From Kappaphycus alvarezii (lineage: Eukaryota; Rhodophyta; Florideophyceae; Gigartinales; Solieriaceae): a DNA stretch of 64,000 nucleotides. The DNA is taken from positions 248,001 to 312,000 of the forward strand of contig NADL03000073.1 in NCBI GenBank assembly GCA_002205965.3, written 5' to 3'. Positions 55,901 to 64,000 of this stretch are shown here, piece by piece (within the stretch, counting starts at the first letter, position 1; each line of letters opens with the position of its first letter). The notes under the pieces are model-generated. The model was not told the origin of the DNA. It saw nothing but the letters and a program-made list of their open reading frames with translations, and did not search any database. Made by a program: the position numbers and the translations under genes.

Positions 55901-57000
55901 TGCGCAACCGGGCATACATTATTTTGTAAGGAATAATGCCCTGAAATTTGGTTCTTATTGAAAAATTAAGCTCGGTTCTAAACAATCGGGCTGTGACAGA
56001 GGTGGAAATATCAAGGGCAGAGTGATGAATGGATGGACTGAAGCTTAAATGTAGAGGCGCAGGATTAATTCTAACTGCTTTTCCATAAGTCAGGATTCCA
56101 GCCTACATATATTTCAATGATACAGCGCACGTATTATTATGGACCTATTGGTAATATTTTGAATGAAAGGTTCACATCTCATTGTAGTGTTTGCGTCTAG
56201 GCCTTGGTCACCGCTGCAGAATAAATAATGGCCCGAGGCATGACTATTTTCAAAACAAGTCATTTTTGGTAACTTCAATAGTATAAATTCTCATGCAATC
56301 AATTAGATGAAAAAGGATGAACGGCAAATGCCGTGGTGTGCTTCATAGTGCAACACTTTCGCTTCAACCATTGCATTGAACGGTGCGTGTTGCAACTCCT
56401 GGATGATAACTCATGCCTGACTGGGCCTTATCTCTGGACTATGACTATTACTTCAGTTTGTATTATGCACTTAAAGAACTGATATAGGTTACCAAATCGT
56501 AGTGTTGAATGAACGGGACGGGATGAACTGTTTTAAGAGAAGCGTGCGGTAAGCAAGGGAAATAATCAAGACGAAGCTGAGGTCTACTCAATAGTTTGTG
56601 AGGTTTTTTAACTCTGCAGGGGTTTCCTTCGCTAATCAATCAAGAACAGCACTTTTCATAGACTTCGTACCACTGAAACAATTATTCAATGTTCATTAGC
56701 TCTACATAGAGTGTAGACACATTTATATATAGCTATCGTCTATTCAATAGGGCAAATTTCATCAATTCATTACATCTTAGTGATAAATTGATGACCTGGG
56801 TATTTGTACAATGTTCCCACAAATGATACTCTAGTTAGTTTTTTATGGATCTAGCAGAACCCGTTCTCGGCTGTCCGAACTTTCAGTGCAGAAAGAGCAA
56901 GCTACCGAACCAGTAAAGTATAGCCGACAGACGCACATGGGGAATATCTATGGTCTATGCATCGCCCTCTGCCTTCTCGTCCATGACGGTCCATCCATTG
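49920..57000. other. AT-rich region without recognisable genes or elements
   Basis: About 7 kb of visibly AT-rich DNA in which no frame exceeds about 80 codons, and none shows a protein motif. None of the window's repeat families appears in it. It could be host intergenic DNA, very old decayed repeats, or a structural region. The right end (56.8-57.03 kb) becomes less AT-rich before the copia LTR. Confidence 0.6.
53121..53167. repeat. Perfect 14-bp inverted repeat with 19-base spacer
   Basis: TTATAATTAACCAG at 53,121-53,134 and its exact inverse CTGGTTAATTATAA at 53,154-53,167. The spacer adds TTTTT and AAAAA flanks that can extend the stem. It could be a hairpin, or the ends of a very short inverted-repeat element. 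Confidence 0.75.
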
Positions 57001-57029
57001 ACTCTATGTATGGGGCCAGAAAACCCGAC

Positions 57030-57297
57030 TTTGAGATTGAGACGACACAAAAGGAGTGAGCTCCTGTCCACAATACATCAGTAGATTCGGAGATGTGATC
57101 AGTAATACGCATGATGAAGTGTCACTTGAATAAGGCGTTATAATTTTGATTCTTTTTGATCTATGACAACGCACCGAGCCATATGTAATAGGAGATAGCT
57201 CGGACAACACACATCAGCAGTACGGTAGATAAAATGACAACAGTACTTAAGGACCTGGATCGCTAGGGAATAAGTAAAACTAAAAAAATATCTTGCA
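57030..57297 (+). repeat. 5' LTR of copia C1 (about 268 bp)
   Basis: Starts at TTTGAGATTGAGACGACAC and ends ATATCTTGCA. Matches 61,650-61,916 over its length. Confidence 0.85.
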
Positions 57298-57317
57298 ATA
57301 GGTTATGGGCCTAGATC
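57298..57317 (+). promoter_or_regulatory. Candidate primer-binding site, initiator-Met tRNA half
   Basis: ATAGGTTATGGGCCTAGATC directly follows the 5' LTR. GGTTATGGGCC is complementary to the anticodon stem-loop of eukaryotic initiator tRNA-Met (CATAACC region), as is known for Drosophila copia, which uses a cleaved tRNA half as primer. Confidence 0.65.
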
Positions 57318-60300
57318 TTTGGTTCTGACTACTTCAACAAATTCCTAAGAGACAAAAAATCCGAACTGTTTGACTTCGTTAACAACTGGGTGTTGTTCAG
57401 AGTAAGTGATTTTGTTCTCTATGCAGTAATGTCGGAAGACATGGAAATGCTTAAGTTCAGGGTAACTCCCCTGTCTACAGATAACTACTTTCAATAGTCT
57501 AACGACATGGAAGTAATCCTGAAAGGAAAAGGACTTTGGAAGTATGTAGTAAAGCCTTGGGAAACCGAGTCCGGATAGTTGACGGAGAAGAAGAGTCGAC
57601 AGTAATTAGTAGCAGTGACGCCCAACACGTGATTTGGCATACATTATGACCTCGGTTGCTCAGAGTTGCAAAGCAGCTGTACGCAAGATCAGATGTCCAG
57701 CAGAGGCGTGGACGACATTGAATACTATGTTCCATACGGTTTCAGAAGCCCCTTAGATGCAAAGCTGATAATGCTACAGAATATTCAGCTTAACTAAGGT
57801 GAACGTATCGTGGAATTAGAATTATGGAGTTAGAAATAGAATTTTGGAGTTAGTCAGTGAAATTGAATACGCAAGACATAGCTTATCTAAGATTGAGAAG
57901 AAAAGGGCATTTTGAGAGGACTGTCCAGAGAATTTGATGTAACGGCAGAAACTATAATGAGTTCCGACTGTAACTTTCATATAGCAATGTCAACATTGAT
58001 AGTGCATGAGTCACGTATCAATCAATATGGGGAAAAGAATGAGTTTGCATTGGTGACACGCGGCCTGACATATGTAAAGAAGTGTTATACATGTGGCAAT
58101 ACGGGGCACATGTCGAAGAATTGTTGGAAGAGAAGGAACAATTCTGGTAAGAATGATAGAGAAGATCGGAAAGAGAATAGAAAGTGTTTCAGGTGCTTTA
58201 AACAAGGGCATATAGCCAAAGATTGTCCTAGTAGTGATGCTAACGACAGAAAGCATAATGACAGCACTGCGATGATGGTTACAGTGTTCGATAAGTTAGT
58301 AGCTAAGGCTGGTAGGCGTCAATAAATTAAAAGGATTCTTGATTCAGGAGGAACACGCCATATGACGAACAAGCGAGAGAATTTCAGCAACTTCACTCGC
58401 GCTGATGGATGCATCATTGTTGGAAACCAGGAAGTCATGAAATCGGAGGGTCTGGGACAGTGAAAATATTTACCATGGTAGATGGTATAAGAAAACATGT
58501 TACCCTTCACGATGTGCTTTACGTGCCAGACCTCCTCTATAACCTAGTGTCTGTGTCACAAGCCCGAAAGCCCGAATTTAAGATTTTCTTTGACGAAAAC
58601 CATGCTAGGAAGGGCACAGGAAGGGTAGAGCTCATCCATAAACCATCAGATGAAGTAAAGATGGTTGGAACGGAGACACAGGATGGATTCTATGAACTAT
58701 TGATGAAAGTATGCAATGGAGAATCACAGATGGCTAAGAGTAACAAGGTGAAGCCGTGGCATGAACGGCTCGGTCATTGCGGATATGGACAACTGTGTCA
58801 GTCGCTGCCTCATGTCTCTGGTATCAACAGAGACCAGATAGGTGATATGAGTAGGGAAGTGTGCAGAGCGTGTGCACTTGGAAAGTCAGCACGCTTACCC
58901 CGGAAGCATAATCCAGACAAAATACCAACTATATGTATTACAAAACCTTTAAAAAGGATTCATACAGATTTAGTTTGACCGATAAAGGTGATGTCACTTG
59001 GAAAAGCTAAGTATTTTGTGACTGCACTCGACGAGCATAGTGGATAATCTCTCGTTAGATTCATCTACAGGAAGAGCGAAGCTGGTGATTATGTGATTGA
59101 AATGATCAAGGAGATCGAGAACATATCTAACAGTAAGACAGAAACGCTAGTTAGCATGGGCCGCAACTTAGTGAAGTGGGTTCGGTCGGATGGCGGTGGG
59201 AAATACGTTGGTCCCAAATTTCAGAACTGGCTGAAACAACGAGGTATCGTTCATGAACTAACCACCCCATACTCACCGGAACCAAACGGTGTGCGGAAAG
59301 GTTAACAGATCATTGATGGATATGACGCGGACGCTCCTGCTATCAAATCCATGAACAAAGCCTAACTTGTGGGCGGAAGCAGTGAATACTGCTTGTTCAT
59401 CCACCACCGTATAGTCCTCGCGCAGCTGCAAGCTAGAATGTACACCATTCGAGGATATTCACGGGAGGAAACCAGATGTTGGACACCTGCCAATTTTTGG
59501 CTCCAAAGCCTATGTATTCAAGCCTTCCAAAAGGGATCTGGAAAATTCGACAGTATAGCGGAGGATGGAATATTAGTTGGCTATTGCAGAGGTGATGCCT
59601 ACAGGATCTTGATGAATGATGGTAAGACAGTCATCGAGACAAAAAGATGTGAGGTTCCGATGAAGGGAATATGGCCAGCACTACACCAACGAAGGAGAAT
59701 GCGATGGAGTTTGATAACACGGACTCAGCAGCTGTTTTGGATGACCTCTTGGGGAAAAAATAAGACAGTACAGAGTCAGCACACAGAGTAAGTGCAGATA
59801 GAGAACCGACGAACGTGACCACAACAGACGGTAGCAGTATGAGTGAGCATGACGGTGACAGTCATGATGACAGAGGTGATGACAATGATGATATCAAATC
59901 TGGGATGAGGGCATCAATCTAGATGATCTGACTAATTATCCAGGTATTCGCCACAGTGAGAGGAATTCAGCTGGACAGCCACCGCAGAGGTATGGCTACG
60001 AGCAGACATATGTATTACTAGAACCAATAACGCTACAGAGGGCCTATCAGAGTGTTTTTGGACGGGATAAGTCGGGATGATGCGACTAAATGGCATGAAG
60101 CAATGGAATTCGAGATTAAGTCCCTAGAGAAACTGAAAACGTGGGAACTGGTAGAACTTCCTGAAGACCGAAGGTCATTCAGACCAAGTGGGTATATGAT
60201 CTGAAGCAAGATGGCAAGGGAAACATTGCGAGATATAAGGCTCGATTGGTTGTGAAAGGTTTATCTCAGATACCTGGGGTTGATTTTTCAGAGGTGTTTT

Positions 60301-61649
60301 CCCCAGTATCGAAATATGCGACGGTCAGATTCATGTTGGCACTGAGTGTGCACTATGAGTGGAAGAGGACACTAATTTATGTTAAGAGTGCATTTGTTAA
60401 TACACCACTCTCTGAGGAAAATACATTGGAGAACCTGAGGATTCAAAAATGAGCAGTTTGAGACGTATGTCTACCGTTTAAGCAAGGCTCTCTACGGCTT
60501 AAAACAGGCATCACGGAAATGGAATGATCCTCTCAATACGTTCCTGCTCGAGATGTGATGTGAGCAGAGTAAGGCAGATCCAACATTGTATGTGTTGAAA
60601 ATGAAGAATCACTTCGTTTTTCTATTGGCCTATGTAGATGACTTTTTAATCTTTTCTAATGAACAGGAAAGACTGAATGCAATGGTTGGAACGTTCTCAA
60701 ATAGATTTGAGATCAGAGAGTCGAGGACTATCGAGCGCTTCCTTGGGTATCGATTGAAGATAAGTGTAATTCGATCAAGATGCACAACAGGCTAATAATC
60801 GAAAGAATGCTAAAGTACTCCAAGATGAGTGACTGTAAGACTGTTGCAACACCACTACCCTCTGCATTAGATTTGGTGGAGAACGTTGGATCTGAGCTGA
60901 GAGATATCACACCTTACAAACAATTAGTTGGAACGCTTATGAACTTAGCGAACACAGTGCGACCGGATATTAGTCATGCAGCTAACTGTTTTGCTCGCTT
61001 CATGCATAAGCTAAGCACCACACCATAGACAGCTGGGAAGCATATCTTGAGATATCTTTACGGGACAAAGAATTTAGGGCTATGCTACAGAGCTGGTGGC
61101 GAGCTCAAGTTAGAAGCATACTCGGACTCAGACTGGGCACAAGAACGTCCAAGTCGGAAGTCGATCAGTGGTGACATCTTTATGTTGGCTGGAGGACCAG
61201 TGATTTGGCGCTCAAAGAAGCAAGCTTTAGTTGCACAAAGCTCAAAGGAAGCTGAATTTATTGCGTTGGCACTTTGTATTCGAGAGCTTCTGCGGTTCAG
61301 AAAATTTGACATGTTACTGAAGAAAGAGTTGAGTACGGATGGTGTGAAGAAGCTAGTTGATATCTCCATCGGTGAGGACAATAAGGCATGCATTACAGAT
61401 GCCTATAACTCGACTTGCACAGACTTGTCGAAGCATATTGGGTTTTAGGGGATTTAGGGGATTAGGTTTCCAATTCCTAGTCGATAATGTTGCAAAAGGG
61501 AACTTCAGCATACATTATGTAACGACCACTGCGATGGTCGCAGATATCTTAACGAAGAACTTAAGGAAGATCAAGTTCGAAGAATTGAGGAGGCTTACTA
61601 ACATGGCGTAATTAATATTGTAAGGACAAAGGTTGTGTCGAGGAGGAGT

Positions 61650-61916
61650 GCTCAGATTGAGACGACACAACAAGGGGAGCTGTTGTCCACAATATATCAG
61701 TAGACTCGGAGTGTGATCAGTAATACGCATGATGAAGTGTCACTTGAATTAGGCGTTATAATTTTGATTCTTTTTGATCTATGACAACGCACCCGAGTCA
61801 TATGTAATAGGAGGTAGCTAGGACCACACACATCAGCAGTACGGTCGATAGCATGAAAACAGTACTTAGGGGCCTGTATCGCTAGGGAATAAGTAAAACT
61901 AAAAACATATCTTGCA
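61650..61916 (+). repeat. 3' LTR of copia C1 (about 267 bp)
   Basis: Preceded by the purine-rich GAGGAGGAG. Starts near GCTCAGATTGAGACG and ends ATATCTTGCA at 61,916. Confidence 0.85.
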
Positions 61917-62234
61917 ATGCCCGAGTCATCTGGGCCCATACACCTGCTTCCGACAGAGTTACTCATGGAACCACACGAAGATTGAGCATCACTAACGCTG
62001 CACCGGTCCGCTAACAGTAAGCGCCTTTAACTTTGTTCGCTATTAAGAACCACTCCGGAACCGCCTCTGCGGGGTCTGGCCCTTCCTTTTCGAACGCGTC
62101 CTGTCATTACTTGCTAACTTACTGTCTAATTTTTCTCGTCACTCTCCCGGGCTCGGTCTCGGCACTTTTCGCCCCGGGATTTTGCTTCTTCACTTATCAA
62201 TCCACTTGCTATATTGTCGCTATGGCTGCGAGAG

Positions 62235-62660
62235 GAATACTCGCCACAAAAACCAGGTGACTTTACTGGGGAATGATCTTGCAAGAGCAGCCCGACGTCC
62301 ATTTATTGAATCTCGTTCACACTACCAAAACAGGACAAAGCCGGAAATCAGGGCGATGGGAGCTGTCGCTGGCATGGTTTATTTTTACGTAACCTTTGTC
62401 AACCCGCTCGCTCCCTCCGACGCAAGAGCCAGGGCTTTCAACCCACTCACAATCCTCAACTCAGCCCACGCAGAGAAGCAGCGGAAATACCAAAGGTTCC
62501 TTGCTGAGCTGCCTGGGAGAAACAGGCTGGTTCCTGTTCCCATCTCAACGCTTAGAGGATGGCATCCGGCGGCGTTCTCCGTCGTCAAGGAACTCGCGAG
62601 AACTGTTGCCACTCGCGCAATAGAACGGTTTTCGAAGGTTCGAGGCATTCTTTAACAGCG
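62235..62660 (+). mobile_element. R2-like LINE fragment (copy g), endonuclease end
   Basis: The translation NQVTLLGNDLARAARRPFIE, then YVTFVNPLAPSDARARAFNP, KQRKYQRFLAELPGRNRLVP and TVATRAIERFSKVRGIL* parallels copies e and f. The stop is near 62,655. At the endonuclease core it reads KPEIRAM and YVTF, where RPD and DVTF are expected, so the active residues are altered. The upstream part (62,030-62,235) is not clearly LINE. Confidence 0.7.
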
Positions 62661-62999
62661 GCACTCCGCATTGACAGTAACCTCCAATGCCGCTTGTTTG
62701 CTGGCTGGCCTACCTTCCACCATCTGGTAGATTGGAGTGCCATCTACAGTTTTCGACGCACTGTACGGTTTCACAATTGGCTTGGCCATTATACGGTATC
62801 TACGCTCAGGTACAAATTTACAGGGTACCAACCCACATATCTACCACAGTAAATTAACCCCCCATTTTCCCTTATCAAAACACACACAAGAGGTAAACAT
62901 GGGGATTTCATTTACAGTAATAAATAAGCTGGCTGAGACCAAGTCAAATTGTACGGTATTGTGCATTCACGTGAACTGCAGCGGCATGAATTGATTGTA

Positions 63000-63385
63000 C
63001 CTCACTCTACTGGAAGTTGAGGGGAGGCAAGAAAGCAAAAAAGTCGCTTTGGAAGTTACCAAGACTGCGTAGTGTCGCTGTAATAATATATTGCACCTTC
63101 GAAAGCCATCCAATTGCGGTAATAGCGATAGTTCAAAGCAAACGCCTCCGAATTCCAGTCTCTAAACGTTGAGATGGAGACAGGAAATGTCTCCGTCCCC
63201 CTTGGCAATCTAGCAGGAAATCAATGGTATTTCCGCCTCCTCTCCGCTTCAGCGGCTTTTAGGCTCGTGAGCGGGTTGACCCTCTTCGTCCTTCCATACA
63301 TGTGGTTAAGAGGGTCGACGAACGTTACATCGAAGTAGTTCATATCTCCGACAGCTCCCGTCGCCGTGGGGTCCTGTCTTGTTAT
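63000..63385 (-). mobile_element. R2-like LINE fragment (copy h), endonuclease end
   Basis: On the minus strand: NYFDVTFVDPLNHMYGRTKR, VNPLTSLKAAEAERR and ETFPVSISTFRDWNSEAFAL, parallel to DVTFVNPLAPS, RAFNPLTILNSAHAEKQ and RLVPVPISTLRGWHPAAFSV of copy g. It is more diverged than g and lies tail to tail with it. Several breaks. Confidence 0.65.
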
Positions 63386-63619
63386 AAAAAGAAAAACCAT
63401 TAACAGTATGCAGTATGAATCAAGGATAAGAAACTCTAAAATGAAGGTTTCTTGGCGGCCTACCCCGGCCCGATGTGTTACGATGCCCTAGACATCGGCG
63501 TCGCATCCGCGGTCTTGATTTTCGGCATAGCTCTACAGTCTGCTTCCTCCATACCCATTTCGTCTCAGCTGCCGAGGTCTACAACGCCCATTGGACATTA
63601 ATGCTCCGCTGAAACCCTG

Positions 63620-63955
63620 GATTCCCGTTGTGGGCTTTTTACCGCTCCAATAACAACACTAAACTAATCATGGAAGAAGTCGCCGACTACGCCACAGATC
63701 TTTCGGCATCCAGCTCCCGCCTTAACTCTACCACAATTTCCTACGCAATCCCAAAGCAGACCATGTCATCCAAGCTCCAGCACTGGACTGTCGGTTCGAC
63801 GTCCTACTGCTCGTCCCGGGCACGGAACTCAAGCCCTTGGACATACTGATCATTGTCTTCAATATCAAAGTGGTCTCGCGATTAAAGGCCATCGCAACTA
63901 CGAAGGACATTATGCAGAATGAAAACAATGACGACGTTGTACCCGATAGAGAAGT
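63620..63955 (+). mobile_element. Possible LINE reverse-transcriptase fragment of another family
   Basis: A plus-strand frame gives CRFDVLLLVPGTELKPLDIL followed by KAIATTKDIMQNENNDDVVP. This resembles the post-active-site palm of LINE RTs, where PL..L..LG. is typical. The match is weak and the frame is short. It is followed by a new LINE tail at 63,956. Confidence 0.35.
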
Positions 63956-64000
63956 AAATTAAAGAAGAAGAAGAAGAAGACTTTACCAATCAGGAAAAGG
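63956..64000 (-). mobile_element. 3' tail of another R2-like LINE (copy i), running off the window
   Basis: ATTAAA followed by five GAA units and GACTTTACCAA, then CAGGAAAAGG. This is the same sequence as the 3' end of copy c at 27,684-27,730, so the LINE lies on the minus strand and extends beyond the right edge. Confidence 0.75.

Larger units (their letters stand above)
57030..61916 (+). mobile_element. Ty1/copia element (family C1), full length but degraded
   Basis: About 4.9 kb with LTRs at both ends. In order it has gag with two CCHC knuckles (CYTCGNTGHMSKNC and CFRCFKQGHIAKDC), protease (RILDSGGTRHMTNKRENF), integrase (HERLGHCGYGQL, CRACALGKSARL, WVRSDGGGKYVG, TTPYSPEPNG), RT (FSPVSKYATVRFMLALSV, YVDDFLIFSNEQ) and RNase H (AYSDSDWAQERPSRKSISG, QSSKEAEFIALALC). 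The LTRs agree at about nine positions in ten, so the insertion is older than the gypsy at 39.4 kb. More than ten breaks. I see no clear target duplication. Confidence 0.88.

Noticed and set aside
55200-57000. tRNA or rRNA genes in the AT-rich block
   Set aside because: I looked for T-loop and anticodon-arm patterns and saw none convincing. A covariance-model scan would be decisive.

Overview
This is eukaryotic DNA made almost entirely of transposable elements, most of them broken and nested in one another. I find no intact host gene, rRNA or tRNA. The organism cannot be named from the sequence. The mix of Ty3/gypsy families, an R2-type LINE with a restriction-like endonuclease, a Tigger/pogo transposon and Ty1/copia elements fits a TE-rich protist or early-diverging fungus. 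One gypsy family (17.2-23.7 kb) recalls those common in oomycetes, but that is inference.

Layout. 0-14 kb holds old fragments: a gypsy integrase piece, four decayed LTRs of a long type carrying an acidic ORF, an R2-like LINE piece, and a separate gypsy fossil with RT and integrase parts on the minus strand. 14.9-23.7 kb holds an R2-like LINE 3' half, a solo LTR with CAGTG target duplication, and an oomycete-like gypsy interrupted by a Tigger element. 23.7-28.05 kb is a copia-like fossil capped by a short 5'-truncated LINE with a (TTC)n tail. 28.5-36.7 kb is a minus-strand gypsy with a perfect CAAGG target duplication but two different U3 regions in its LTRs. 36.7-49.8 kb is LINE sequence into which a second gypsy (39,426-45,209, duplication GTAAC) and a solo LTR (47,956-49,458, duplication GGTTG) have jumped. 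49.9-57.0 kb is AT-rich with nothing recognisable. 57.0-61.9 kb is a degraded copia element with both LTRs, followed by LINE fragments to the end.

The main discovery candidate is the LTR system of the dominant gypsy family. Its copies share coding regions and the R-U5 part of the LTR, but carry three interchangeable U3 modules: (A) short, with a ~20-bp GC-rich tandem repeat; (B) about 1.1 kb, containing a sense-strand ORF for a very acidic protein with a conserved basic N-terminal motif and a SUMO-interaction-like VIVISDS motif; (C) short with neither. One insertion carries B at one end and C at the other between matching target duplications, suggesting the modules are exchanged during reverse transcription. 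A second candidate is an R2-like LINE family, with at least ten pieces here, that acts as the landing pad for several of these insertions.
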